DNA from: Niabella insulamsoli
Lineage (GTDB): Bacteria > Bacteroidota > Bacteroidia > Chitinophagales > Chitinophagaceae
NCBI RefSeq assembly: GCF_039652435.2
Contig: NZ_CP190246.1
Span: forward strand, 4,216,001-4,280,000
Reading direction: 5' to 3'
Length of the DNA: 64,000 nt
In this document: positions 7,936 to 16,693 of the stretch, one piece after another
Layout: each line of letters opens with the position of its first letter
Position numbering within the stretch: the stretch's first letter is position 1
Notes under the pieces: model-generated
Database searches by the model: none
Told to the model about the DNA's origin: nothing
The model's input: the letters and a program-made list of their open reading frames with translations, nothing else
Translations under genes and position numbers: made by a program

Positions 7936-9078
7936 ATGAGGCCTGTGTATGTAGTAGCCGATCATATTATTTCGCCCCTTGGAGCTGACGCAACCGAAAA
8001 TTTTGATCATATTAAAAGCGGAAAGTCCAGCGTGCAACAACACGCGGCAGGCGCGCGCAGCGACAAGGCTTTTTATGCATCGCTTTTTCCTGAGAGCTTC
8101 TGGAGCGACAGACCAAAAGGAGGCCTTACCAACTTTGAATGGCTGTTAACAAGGTCCATTACGGAAGCGATGTCTGAAGCGGGCATTCCAAAACCCGACA
8201 CTAAAACCGGCCTGATACTTTCATCGACAAAAGGCAACATTGGTCTTTTAGAGCAGCATGAAATTTCAAAAGAACTGAAGGACAACATCAGCCTTACTTC
8301 TTCTGCTGAAAAAATAAGAGCGCAACTGGGGTTCTTCTCACCACCCGTTATCATTTCTCATGCCTGCATCTCCGGGCTGGTTGCCCTGATCACCGCCAAA
8401 CGCATGATTGAAGCAGGCCTGCTGGACACAATAGTAGTTGCCGGCGCCGACCTGATCACCAGGTTCATTCTTTCCGGGTTTCAATCCTTTCAGGCGGTTA
8501 GCGACGAGCGTTGCCGGCCTTTCGACGCTGCAAGAAAAGGCATCAACCTGGGAGAAGCGGCGGCAACAATCATTTTATCCTGCCACAAACCCACCGGGGA
8601 AATTAGCGTTAGGCTCGCCGGCGGTGCGGTAAGCAACGACGCTAATCATATTTCCGGCCCTTCCCGAACCGGAAAGGAATTATATGGCGCCATCAAAAAC
8701 GCGATGAAAGAAGCCGGAATTTCAGCCGCCGACATCGATTTTGCATCGCTTCACGGAACGGCAACGGTTTATAACGATGACATGGAAAGCAAAGCCATCC
8801 ATCTGGCCGGATTGCAATCTGTTCCGGTAAATAGTTTGAAAGCCTATTTCGGCCACACGCTGGGCGCGGCCGGATTGATCGAAAGCATTCTGTCCATACA
8901 CAGTTTAAAAGAAGATATTATTTTACCAACAATGGGTTTCCAAACGCCGGGCACAGCGGAAAATATAACCGTTTGCAGTACCTTGCAACGCAGCCCGCTT
9001 CAGGTGTGCCTGAAAACGGCGTCAGGGTTTGGTGGTTGCAACGCGGCTGTATTATTTAGGAAGGAAAAACCGGATTAA
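7936..9078 (+). CDS. 3-oxoacyl-ACP synthase (KAS I/II type), stand-alone
   Basis: 380 residues. The ketosynthase Cys-His-His triad is visible: Cys in SHACISGLVAL (near residue 142), His in SLHGTATVYND (near 275), His in YFGHTLGAAG (near 306). The N-terminal half is divergent (no DGF-type loop). It condenses acyl and malonyl units on ACP. It lies between the thioesterase and the methyltransferase; its own ACP and cysteine-less partner are not adjacent, unlike the two other ketosynthases in this window. Confidence 0.88.
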   Translation: MRPVYVVADHIISPLGADATENFDHIKSGKSSVQQHAAGARSDKAFYASLFPESFWSDRPKGGLTNFEWLLTRSITEAMSEAGIPKPDTKTGLILSSTKGNIGLLEQHEISKELKDNISLTSSAEKIRAQLGFFSPPVIISHACISGLVALITAKRMIEAGLLDTIVVAGADLITRFILSGFQSFQAVSDERCRPFDAARKGINLGEAAATIILSCHKPTGEISVRLAGGAVSNDANHISGPSRTGKELYGAIKNAMKEAGISAADIDFASLHGTATVYNDDMESKAIHLAGLQSVPVNSLKAYFGHTLGAAGLIESILSIHSLKEDIILPTMGFQTPGTAENITVCSTLQRSPLQVCLKTASGFGGCNAAVLFRKEKPD

Positions 9079-9137
9079 ATTACCTCCCTTTGAAAAACAT
9101 CAGTACAACTAAAACATCAAAATAGCAAAACTTAAAA

Positions 9138-10214
9138 ATGATAGATTTTTACAAACAGGAACAAAAAACTGCGATTGAGGCCAAACATATGGCGCAAATT
9201 ATTGCCCATGGACCCATCCTTTTTCAGGTTGCAAAAGTATTGCGCGATAAAGGGATGCTTCAGGTTATAGAAGATGCCAAGTCAGAAGGCATCACACTCG
9301 CCGACATATGCGCGAAAGTAAAGCTTAGCGAATACGGCGTTCGCGTGTTGTTGGAAGCCGGCCTGGGCATGCACCTCGTAAAATATACCGAAGACGAAAA
9401 ATTTGCCATCACAAAAACCGGCTATTTTATCCTCCACGACCCGCTTACAAAAGTGAACATGAACTTTGTACACGATGTGTGTTATAAAGGAATTTTCCAT
9501 CTCGACGAAGCGATCGAAACCGGGAAACCTGCCGGCCTAAAAGAATTAGGCGATTGGAACACGGTCTACGAAGGCTTATCACAACTGCCTTCCCATATTC
9601 AAAAAAGCTGGTTTGAATATGATCATTTCTTTTCCGATATCGCTTTCCCTGAAGTGATCAAACAAGTATATGCTGAAAACATTAAAAAGCTGCTGGATAT
9701 TGGCGGCAACACCGGCAAATGGGCGTCGGCGTCGGCCACCCATGGCGAGAATATTCATGTAACCATCATGGATTTGCCGGGCCAGGCAGCCATGGCAAAA
9801 AAACGGATCGCCGAGCTTGGGCTTTCTGATCGCGTAGCGTTTTACCCCTGCAATATCCTCGACGAAAGCGTTCCTTTTCCAGAAGGGTTTGACGCCATTT
9901 GGATGAGCCAGTTCCTCGATTGTTTTTCGGAAGACGAAATTGTATCAATTTTAAAAAGATGCGCCGGCTCGATCGATGACGATGGGCTGGTATTGATTTT
10001 GGAAGCCTTCTGGGATACCCAGCGCTTTGAAACTTCCGCTTTCTGTATTCAGCAGCTGTCGATTTATTTTACAGCAATAGCCAATGGCAATAGCCAGATG
10101 TATGACAGCAGGGTTTTTAAACAATGCATTGAAAAAGCAGGCTTTGATATTGTGGAACAAATCGATGGCATTGGTTTAAGCCACACGCTTTTAAAATGTA
10201 GAAAGAAAAAATAG
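9138..10214 (+). CDS. SAM-dependent O-methyltransferase (plant-type family 2 fold)
   Basis: 358 residues. An N-terminal winged-helix dimerization domain (about residues 15-110) is followed by a Rossmann domain with the SAM-binding motif LLDIGGNTGKWA near residue 188 and the acidic loop IMDLPGQAAMAKKRI near 213. This is the layout of O-methyltransferase family 2/ acetylserotonin-type enzymes. In flexirubin-type loci such an enzyme could methylate the aryl head or phenol ring; the substrate here is inferred only from the neighbours (ketosynthase upstream, halogenase downstream). Confidence 0.86.
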   Translation: MIDFYKQEQKTAIEAKHMAQIIAHGPILFQVAKVLRDKGMLQVIEDAKSEGITLADICAKVKLSEYGVRVLLEAGLGMHLVKYTEDEKFAITKTGYFILHDPLTKVNMNFVHDVCYKGIFHLDEAIETGKPAGLKELGDWNTVYEGLSQLPSHIQKSWFEYDHFFSDIAFPEVIKQVYAENIKKLLDIGGNTGKWASASATHGENIHVTIMDLPGQAAMAKKRIAELGLSDRVAFYPCNILDESVPFPEGFDAIWMSQFLDCFSEDEIVSILKRCAGSIDDDGLVLILEAFWDTQRFETSAFCIQQLSIYFTAIANGNSQMYDSRVFKQCIEKAGFDIVEQIDGIGLSHTLLKCRKKK

Positions 10215-10258
10215 TTGTAGCTTACCTGACCGATCATAAACCTCTTCAAAAAAATAAT

Positions 10259-11536
10259 ATGTTACCTGAAAAAGTTGATGTCCTTGTAATCGGTGCCGGC
10301 CCGGCAGGAACCGTCGCCGCATCGATTGTAAACCAGGCCGGTTATAAAGTTAAAATTGTTGAAAAACAGCAATTTCCCCGCTTTGTAATTGGTGAGAGTT
10401 TGCTGCCGCGCTGTATGGAAGCGCTTGAAGAAGCCCGGTTCCTGGACGCTGTAAAAGCACGGGGCTATCAACGAAAAAACGGGGCAAAATTTGAGAAAAA
10501 CGGAAAAATCTGTAACTATTTTTTTGACGACCAGTTTACCGAAGGTTGGGGCTGGACCTGGCAGGTGCCCCGCGCCGACTTTGATCATACGCTGGCCAAA
10601 ACCGTGGAAAGCCAGGGGGTGAGCGTTGCTTACGAGACGGGCGTAACTGGTATTGTTTTCCACCCGGATGGGACTTCGACCACAACAATAACAGATAAAG
10701 ATGGAAACACCAGCGAAATCTTTGCGCGTTTTATCATCGACGGAAGCGGATATGGGCGCGTGATTCCAAAATTGTTTGGCATGGAGCGGCCTTCCAACCT
10801 GCCGCCGCGAAAAGCAGTGTTTACACATATTGCAGATAAAAACCGCTCGATGGATGATGAGCCGGATCGCATTACAATTATCGTTCACGACAAAGCCGTT
10901 TGGATTTGGGTGATTCCCTTTTCTTCGGGTATTACCTCGGTGGGCTTCGTTGCCGACGCCGGTTTTTTCGATCAATTTAGCGGTTCCAGCGAAGAGGTGA
11001 TGCGAGCGCTGATTGCTTCGCAGCCTTATATCGCGACGCGCATGAAAGACGCCGATTTTGTATTTGAGCCCAAAACGTTGCAATCATGGTCAGCCACTAC
11101 CGACAAGTTTTACGGGGATGGTTTTGTGTTGACCGGCAATGTAACCGAATTTTTGGACCCTGTATTTTCTTCCGGTGTGACGCTCGCCACCGTGTCGAGC
11201 CAGATTGCCGGCAAACTGGTGGTTAAAAAACTAAAGGGAGAAGCAGTGGATTGGGATGAGGAATACATGAAAATCATGCAGCAGGGCGTCGACACTTTCC
11301 GAAGCTATGTGATGGCCTGGTATGAAGGCACGTTAGATACCATCTTCTTTGCCGACGATCAGGATCCGGATATCAAAAGGAAGATTTGCTCTGTTCTGGC
11401 CGGCTACGTGTGGGATACCGATAATCCTTATGTAAAGGATCACGCAACGGCATTAAAAAAGCTGGCGAAAACAATTCATTTAAGAGATAGTATTAGTTAT
11501 ATCAACAACGGCTTCAAAGACCCCGAACCATCTTAA
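10259..11536 (+). CDS. Flavin-dependent halogenase-like FAD oxidoreductase
   Basis: 425 residues. The N-terminus has the FAD dinucleotide fold VLVIGAGPAGTVAAS with GxGxxG. Two signatures separate it from plain monooxygenases: WIWVIP near residue 219 (WxWxIP, which blocks monooxygenation in flavin-dependent halogenases) and FLDPVFSSG near residue 297 (FxxPxxSxG). The family uses FADH2, oxygen and halide to halogenate activated, often aromatic, substrates. Some flexirubins are chlorinated, which fits. A separate flavin reductase would be needed and none is seen here. It lies between the methyltransferase and the half-size KS-like gene. Confidence 0.85.
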   Translation: MLPEKVDVLVIGAGPAGTVAASIVNQAGYKVKIVEKQQFPRFVIGESLLPRCMEALEEARFLDAVKARGYQRKNGAKFEKNGKICNYFFDDQFTEGWGWTWQVPRADFDHTLAKTVESQGVSVAYETGVTGIVFHPDGTSTTTITDKDGNTSEIFARFIIDGSGYGRVIPKLFGMERPSNLPPRKAVFTHIADKNRSMDDEPDRITIIVHDKAVWIWVIPFSSGITSVGFVADAGFFDQFSGSSEEVMRALIASQPYIATRMKDADFVFEPKTLQSWSATTDKFYGDGFVLTGNVTEFLDPVFSSGVTLATVSSQIAGKLVVKKLKGEAVDWDEEYMKIMQQGVDTFRSYVMAWYEGTLDTIFFADDQDPDIKRKICSVLAGYVWDTDNPYVKDHATALKKLAKTIHLRDSISYINNGFKDPEPS

Positions 11537-11537
11537 C

Positions 11538-12152
11538 TTGAAGATAAACGATTTATATATCACCCAGGCAGTTTGTATTAAGGAGGGGAAACTGGTTCAT
11601 AATAATCTTGAGATAGCCCTCAATCGGCCCGAAAACAAAGACTTTTTTCAAGTGCTCTATGATGAGTTAGAAATAGACTATCCCAGGTTTTTTAAAATGG
11701 ACGCAATGGGTAAGCTGGGAATTGCAGCCGGTCATCTGCTGCTGAAAGATTTTGCCATAAATATTTACCAGACTGAAGAATTAGGGATCGTGCTGTCCAA
11801 TCGGAGCGGCAGCATCGAAGCGGATGTCAATTATTTTGAATCGGCAAAAACTTTTCCGAGCCCATCACTTTTTGTCTATACACTACCCAATATTGTTATC
11901 GGCGAAATAAGCATCCGCTATGGCTTTAAAGGCGAAAATGCTTTCTTTATCAGTGAGCAATTTAATGCAGAATGGATGGTATTTTATGTCAACGACCTGA
12001 TGGAAAACCGGGGCATACGCGCCTGTATCTGTGGTTGGATTGACGTTCAGGACGGGCAATATGATGTGCGGTTATTTTTAATCGAAAAGGGAAAAAATAA
12101 TGGCCTTAACTTTACAGCCGGGCAATTGGACCGGATGGGCGCAACGGCCTAA
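11538..12152 (+). CDS. Half-size ketosynthase-like protein without active-site Cys
   Basis: 204 residues from a TTG start two bases after the halogenase stop. It resembles the N-terminal half of a ketosynthase: MDAMGKLGIAAGHLLLKD (compare RRMSRIIKMGVAA in the partner proteins), then LGIVLSNRSGS, then SPSLFVYTLPNIVIGEIS, then a helix where the nucleophilic Cys would sit but does not (FISEQFNAEWM). No C-terminal half follows. It is probably a non-catalytic partner or chain-length factor. Such short KS-like proteins occur in flexirubin loci; the exact role is unknown. Confidence 0.6.
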   Translation: MKINDLYITQAVCIKEGKLVHNNLEIALNRPENKDFFQVLYDELEIDYPRFFKMDAMGKLGIAAGHLLLKDFAINIYQTEELGIVLSNRSGSIEADVNYFESAKTFPSPSLFVYTLPNIVIGEISIRYGFKGENAFFISEQFNAEWMVFYVNDLMENRGIRACICGWIDVQDGQYDVRLFLIEKGKNNGLNFTAGQLDRMGATA

Positions 12153-12221
12153 CTATCCGGGCGCGCGTCGCGGCTAAAATCGCAGATAGCAAAACAAAAC
12201 AAATTATTAAAGAAGAATTGG

Positions 12222-12494
12222 ATGGATAAGAAAGACCTGATTTACCAGTTAAAACAGCAGATCATCAAACAATTAAATCTGGCTGATAAAAAGCCCGAAG
12301 ACATCAAAGATGATGATCCTCTTTTTGTAGAAGGTTTAGGCCTCGATTCGATCGATGCCTTAGAGCTGATCGTTTTATTACAGCAGGAATATCAGATCAA
12401 GCTTAAAAATGCTGAAGAAGGGCAAACAATTTTCAGATCTGTCAACACGATGGCTGATTATATTTTAGAGCAACAAGCGGGTGCTGCCAACTGA
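12222..12494 (+). CDS. Acyl carrier protein of module 1
   Basis: 90 residues. The phosphopantetheine attachment site is GLGLDSIDALEL, with Ser near residue 44, in the GxDSx setting of ACPs. The four-helix layout and length fit a free-standing type II ACP. It is followed, one base after its stop, by the module 1 ketosynthase and then its cysteine-less partner. It carries the growing acyl chain. It is closely similar to the ACP at 23554-23817. Confidence 0.93.
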   Translation: MDKKDLIYQLKQQIIKQLNLADKKPEDIKDDDPLFVEGLGLDSIDALELIVLLQQEYQIKLKNAEEGQTIFRSVNTMADYILEQQAGAAN

Positions 12495-12495
12495 T

Positions 12496-13698
12496 ATGGC
12501 GGCTCCGGTTTACATAGCAGGTGTTGGCGTTATTTCTGCCATTGGCAATAACGTCGCTGAGAACCTGGCCGCGCTTAGCGAAAGCACTGCAGGCATGGGC
12601 GCAATGGATCGGCTGCAATCGATCCATAAAGATACGCTGCCTGTCGCCGAAGTAAAACTTACCAACCACCAGTTAGCTGCGCAGGCCGGCTTATCTCCCA
12701 ATATCAGCCGCACAGCGCTTTTAAGTACCATAGCGGCCCGGGAGGCTGTTCGCAACGCGGGTGTCGCTTTAGATGATTGGCGCACCGGGTTTATCTCTGC
12801 CAACTCCGTCGGTGGGATGGATTTGACGGAAGGCTTTTTTGAAACGTTCTTAAAAGATGAAAGCAGCGGGCGCTTGCGCGATGTTGTGCATCACGAATGT
12901 GGCGCTGTCACTGAAGTTACGGCCGACGCCCTTGGTGTAAAGGATTTTGTTACCACTGTGAGCACAGCTTGTTCTTCGTCTGCCAATAGCATTTTTTTGG
13001 GCGCGCGCCTGATTCGCCAGCAACAGCTGGATGTTGTAATCGCTGGCGGAACAGATGCATTGGCCAGGTTTACCCTCAATGGTTTTAACACTTTGATGAT
13101 ATTAGACAGCGAGTTCTGCCAACCCTTTGATGAAAACAGAAGAGGCCTGAACCTGGGCGAAGGCGCGGGCTATGTAGTCCTTGTTTCAGAAAAGGTAGCC
13201 GCAACGCTGGCGCAAAAACCCAGTGTAAAAATCAGCGGTTGGGCCAATGCCAACGATGCCCATCATCAAACCGCGTCCTCGCCGGAAGGTAAAGGCAACC
13301 TGCTCGCTATGAAAGGCGCCCTGCAAAAAGCAGGATTGATCCCCCGCGACATCGATTATATTAATTTACACGGCACCGGAACCGGCAATAATGATATTGC
13401 CGAAGGCACTGCCATCAAAACGTTGTTTGAGGGTCACTATCCCGCCATGAGTTCTACAAAATCTTTCACAGGGCATACACTAGGCGCCAGCGGCGGCATC
13501 GAAGCTGTGTTTTCCGTATTGGCTATACAACAGGGTTTGATATTCCCCAACCTTCGCTGGCAAACACAGATGAAAGAATTGCCGTTTCGCCCGGTAACTC
13601 AGCTACGCAAAGCGGCGATCAAACATGTGATGTCCAATTCCTTTGGATTTGGCGGTAACTGTAGCTCGCTGATCTTCAGCTCCACGGACGATGTGTGA
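12496..13698 (+). CDS. Ketosynthase (KAS II type) of module 1
   Basis: The frame is open from a GTG at 12481 inside the ACP gene, but the ATG at 12496 gives MAAPVYIAGVGVISAIG, the normal beginning of a ketosynthase, so I choose it; 400 residues. The catalytic residues are Cys in TVSTACSSSANS (near 156), His in NLHGTGTGNND (near 294) and His in SFTGHTLGASG (near 327). It should form a heterodimer with the cysteine-less partner encoded next (13878). Same gene order as the minus-strand module at 21.3-23.8 kb. Confidence 0.92.
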   Translation: MAAPVYIAGVGVISAIGNNVAENLAALSESTAGMGAMDRLQSIHKDTLPVAEVKLTNHQLAAQAGLSPNISRTALLSTIAAREAVRNAGVALDDWRTGFISANSVGGMDLTEGFFETFLKDESSGRLRDVVHHECGAVTEVTADALGVKDFVTTVSTACSSSANSIFLGARLIRQQQLDVVIAGGTDALARFTLNGFNTLMILDSEFCQPFDENRRGLNLGEGAGYVVLVSEKVAATLAQKPSVKISGWANANDAHHQTASSPEGKGNLLAMKGALQKAGLIPRDIDYINLHGTGTGNNDIAEGTAIKTLFEGHYPAMSSTKSFTGHTLGASGGIEAVFSVLAIQQGLIFPNLRWQTQMKELPFRPVTQLRKAAIKHVMSNSFGFGGNCSSLIFSSTDDV

Positions 13699-13739
13699 CG
13701 AAACGCCTTCATCTAAAGCAGTGATATCAAAAGCAAAAA

Positions 13740-13772
13740 ACAGCGAACTATAAAGTCCGCTGTCATATTCTT
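13740..13772 (+). terminator. Possible weak terminator after module 1 ketosynthase
   Basis: ACAGCG (13740-13745) can pair with CGCTGT (13758-13763), and the following bases are T-rich (CATATTCTTTTC). It lies in the 179-base gap between the ketosynthase and its partner, so the partner gene may be partly uncoupled. Confidence 0.4.
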
Positions 13773-13877
13773 TTCTAAGCGATAACCGGCGTATCGAGCT
13801 TTTTTTTAGAGTTTATTGCTAATAATTGCATCGCCGGTATATTTGTCATTTCATATAATTTCGTTGCATTGTTAAGT

Positions 13878-14903
13878 ATGCCTGAAACGTCCATATATAT
13901 TTTATCGGCCAGTGCTGTGTCGCCCCAGTCTTCCTTTGAAGCAATGTTGGCGGCGCCTCAAGTGTATAGCGGCGTCAGGTTTGCCTGCGTAGAGCCCGAC
14001 TATGCGAAATATGTAGATCCGAAATTAATTCGCAGAATGAGCCGGATCATTAAAATGGGCGTAGCCGCGGCTTCGGAAGCGTTGCAGCAAGCATCTATCG
14101 ACATGCCTGACGCCATTATCACAGGCACCGCTTACGGATGCCTGGCAGATACAGATCAGTTTTTAAGCCGGATGGTTGAATTTAAAGAAACCCTCTTGTC
14201 GCCAACCGCGTTTATTCAATCGACTCACAACACCGTTGCGGCTCAAATAGCGCTGATGCTCAAATGCCATCATTACAACAATACTTATGTGCACCGCGGA
14301 TCATCGTTTGAAGCGGCCCTCACCGATGCTGCATCTCTTTTAACATCAGGCGAAGCCGGTAACGTTCTGGTTGGCGCCGCCGATGAGCTCACCGAACACA
14401 GCTTTAAAATTTTAAATCGCTTCGGTTTATACAAAAAAGATGGGCTAAGTTCATCGCTTATAAAAAGCAGCACTAAAGGGACTATGGCTGGCGAGGGCGC
14501 CGCTTTTTTTTCCATAGCGAATGAAAAAAAGAACGCACTTGCGCAACTTTGCGCTTTTAAAACAGGCTATAAAACAATCGATGCAACTTCCTTCATCGAC
14601 GGCTTTCTTGATGAAAACGATCTGAATCTTTCTGATATCGATTTGATCATCACTGGCCAAAACGGCGACATCAGCGAAGAGGCGCACTACCAGCAGCTTA
14701 TGGCATCCCGTTTTGAAGATAAGAAGACGGCCGCCTACAAGCAGTTTTGTGGGGAATACCCCACTTCCACCGCCTTTGCCTTTTGGATGGCTGCGCATAT
14801 TTTGAAAAACGGAACTTACCAGGATCAACCGGTAAAAAGGATTTTGATTTATAACAATTATCTTTTGCAATACCCGTCGCTCTATTGCCTTTCCGCATGT
14901 TAA
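13878..14903 (+). CDS. Cysteine-less ketosynthase partner (chain-length-factor-like), module 1
   Basis: The ATG at 13878 is preferred over an upstream TTG at 13869; 341 residues. The fold is that of the N-terminal ketosynthase domain with weak C-terminal similarity: RRMSRIIKMGVAAASEAL, then IITGTAYGCLADT, then FIQSTHNTVAAQIAL at the place where active ketosynthases carry Cys. With no nucleophilic Cys it is likely the non-condensing half of a KS/CLF heterodimer, controlling chain length or substrate choice. A paralog with the same layout is encoded at 21300-22325. Its stop overlaps the start of the deacetylase gene. Confidence 0.78.
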   Translation: MPETSIYILSASAVSPQSSFEAMLAAPQVYSGVRFACVEPDYAKYVDPKLIRRMSRIIKMGVAAASEALQQASIDMPDAIITGTAYGCLADTDQFLSRMVEFKETLLSPTAFIQSTHNTVAAQIALMLKCHHYNNTYVHRGSSFEAALTDAASLLTSGEAGNVLVGAADELTEHSFKILNRFGLYKKDGLSSSLIKSSTKGTMAGEGAAFFSIANEKKNALAQLCAFKTGYKTIDATSFIDGFLDENDLNLSDIDLIITGQNGDISEEAHYQQLMASRFEDKKTAAYKQFCGEYPTSTAFAFWMAAHILKNGTYQDQPVKRILIYNNYLLQYPSLYCLSAC

Positions 14904-15700
14904 ACTTCAGGCTCACCAATATCATTTTTGGGATGCTGATGCTGGCGCTTGTTGCGATTGACTTTTTTATTTTTCTGCCCGTCTATTGCTATGGCATTTT
15001 GATTATTGCCTACCTGCTGGCGCTTTTCCTGGGAAGCTACCGGGTGAATTCTCAATTTTTTATTCCTACTATTTGCCGGGCGCGCATTAACGAAAAAAAA
15101 ATTGCGCTCACGTTTGACGACGGGCCATTGCCCAAACACACCCCGCGTATTTTAGAAATGCTGCGCGCTGAGGGCGTCAAAGCTACTTTTTTTTGTATCG
15201 GAAAAAATGCCGCTGCCAACATCGATTTGCTGAAACGGATTCATGAAGAAGGCCACAGCATTGGCTCTCATAGCTTCGCGCATGGTTTTTGGTTTGATCT
15301 GCTTTCGGCAAAAGCTATGACCAAAGACTTAAAGCAGCTACACGAACTGATCAAAACAACAATCGGCCAGGATGTAAAATGGTTCCGGCCGCCCTATGGT
15401 GTTACAACGCCGAATTTAAGAAAAGCAGTTGAACAGATGGATTACGCGGTTATCGGCTGGACCGTCAGATCGATGGACACGGTAGCCAGAGATAAAGAAG
15501 CTTTGCTTGACAAATTAAAACGTGCGTTAAAGCCCGGCCACATTTTTTTATTTCACGATTCTGCGGGCGTTACAGCCGATATACTTCCTGATTTTATACA
15601 TCATGCACGATCTGAAGGTTACGAAATTGTGCCACTCGATCAATTATTAAATTTACAACCCTATGTTGGTAGAACAGCTTTACGAAATAACGCAGTTTAA
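14897..15700 (+). CDS. Membrane-anchored polysaccharide deacetylase (NodB family)
   Basis: The ATG at 14897 (overlapping the previous stop) is preferred over a TTG at 14885; 267 residues. Two N-terminal hydrophobic segments (about residues 10-50) precede a NodB domain: ALTFDDGPLPKHTPRIL (metal-binding DD motif), SIGSHSFAHGFWF (HxxxH metal ligands), RPPYGVTT and LFHDSAG. CE4 enzymes hydrolyse N- or O-acetyl groups using a divalent metal. Genes of this family are common members of flexirubin loci, where the substrate is not established; a role on the lipid-linked product is possible but inferred. Confidence 0.85.
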   Translation: MLNFRLTNIIFGMLMLALVAIDFFIFLPVYCYGILIIAYLLALFLGSYRVNSQFFIPTICRARINEKKIALTFDDGPLPKHTPRILEMLRAEGVKATFFCIGKNAAANIDLLKRIHEEGHSIGSHSFAHGFWFDLLSAKAMTKDLKQLHELIKTTIGQDVKWFRPPYGVTTPNLRKAVEQMDYAVIGWTVRSMDTVARDKEALLDKLKRALKPGHIFLFHDSAGVTADILPDFIHHARSEGYEIVPLDQLLNLQPYVGRTALRNNAV

Positions 15701-16028
15701 TAGCGATAGCAAAGCGCTATCGGCCACCCTGTCAATCAATGCGGCGCATCCGATTTTTGAAGGCCATTTTCCTAATCAGCCTGTTTTGCCCGGTGTTTGC
15801 CAGGTGCAAATCGTCAAAGAGTTGCTCGAACAAGCCGTTCAAAAAAAATTACAATTATCGGCGGCTGCTCAATGCAAGTTTTTACAGATGGTTGATCCGC
15901 GATCGATAAATAATATTGAGGTAAATATTAAATATGATCTGGACGAAAAAGAAGTTGCATGCAATGCGGTGTTGCAATCGGAGGAGAAAATATTTCTTAA
16001 AATGAACGGGACGTTTACGATTGTTTAA
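15663..16028 (+). CDS. FabZ/ApeI-like 3-hydroxyacyl-ACP dehydratase
   Basis: 121 residues with the hotdog dehydratase signature HPIFEGHFPNQPVLPGVCQ (residues 29-47), whose second His is the catalytic one in FabZ and FabA. The matching acidic residue on the central helix is not clear. It overlaps the end of the deacetylase gene by 38 bases in another frame, so the two are translationally close. It is the last plus-strand gene of this cluster and complements the hotdog protein at 7009, giving the locus two dehydratase-like proteins. Confidence 0.8.
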   Translation: MLVEQLYEITQFNSDSKALSATLSINAAHPIFEGHFPNQPVLPGVCQVQIVKELLEQAVQKKLQLSAAAQCKFLQMVDPRSINNIEVNIKYDLDEKEVACNAVLQSEEKIFLKMNGTFTIV

Positions 16029-16061
16029 CGCTTCCTGTCAGAGAAGCAATTTGAAAGGGCG

Positions 16062-16649
16062 TTATCGTTTAATGCCGCCGATCAGATGCACAACGATATT
16101 ATCCTCCATTTCCTGCGCGGTGTGGGTTTTCGCGCTGCGCTGCCAAAACTCCAGTCCGCGAACAGAAGACAGGATATTTAATACAACCACGTAGGGCATC
16201 AGCGATTTCAATTCACCTTTTTCAATACCTTCCTCAACGATCGCTTCCATTTTTTTCACATAGTCCCGGCGATGCATCGCGAAGCTGGTGAGTTTTTCCC
16301 CTTCAAGGTGCATCCATTGGCTAACCATTACCGAATACTCTTCAAAGCGGTTCATCATCATTTTTGTGTGAAAACGGATAAGCGACTCGATCTTTTCCAA
16401 AGCCGTGCTTTTAGACTGGTCGAGATTGGTCAAATGGAGTTGGCATTCATCAGAAACACTTCCGATAATTTCTTCAAGAATCTGGGCCTTAGACTGGATA
16501 TGGTTATAAAGACTGGCGGCTTCAATACCTATTTGCTCAGCGAGGTCGCGCATGGAAGTAGCGGCAAATCCTTTTTCCCTAAACATGGACGCTGCCGTTT
16601 TGAGAATGATTTCCTTTTTTGCTGATTTTTTGCGAGCCGTCGTACCCAT
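16062..16649 (-). CDS. TetR/AcrR-family transcriptional regulator
   Basis: 195 residues. The N-terminal helix-turn-helix is clear: KKEIILKTAASMFREKGFAAT then SMRDLAEQIGIEAASLYNH (residues 9-50). The C-terminal helical ligand domain is of the type seen with acyl-CoA-responsive TetR proteins (length and composition only). It converges with the dehydratase gene and is followed upstream by the dehydrogenase gene on the same strand (44 bases). It may control the pigment/lipid locus or the adjacent sugar genes; neither can be shown from sequence. Confidence 0.88.
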   Translation of the reverse strand: MGTTARKKSAKKEIILKTAASMFREKGFAATSMRDLAEQIGIEAASLYNHIQSKAQILEEIIGSVSDECQLHLTNLDQSKSTALEKIESLIRFHTKMMMNRFEEYSVMVSQWMHLEGEKLTSFAMHRRDYVKKMEAIVEEGIEKGELKSLMPYVVVLNILSSVRGLEFWQRSAKTHTAQEMEDNIVVHLIGGIKR

Positions 16650-16693
16650 ATTTCAAAACTATGTCTTTTCTCTCAATTCTTTCCAGGAACTAT

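Noticed and set aside
10262..11083. A 273-codon frame antisense to the halogenase gene
   Set aside because: It lies wholly within a well-supported gene; its translation has no domain and a composition typical of an antisense shadow.
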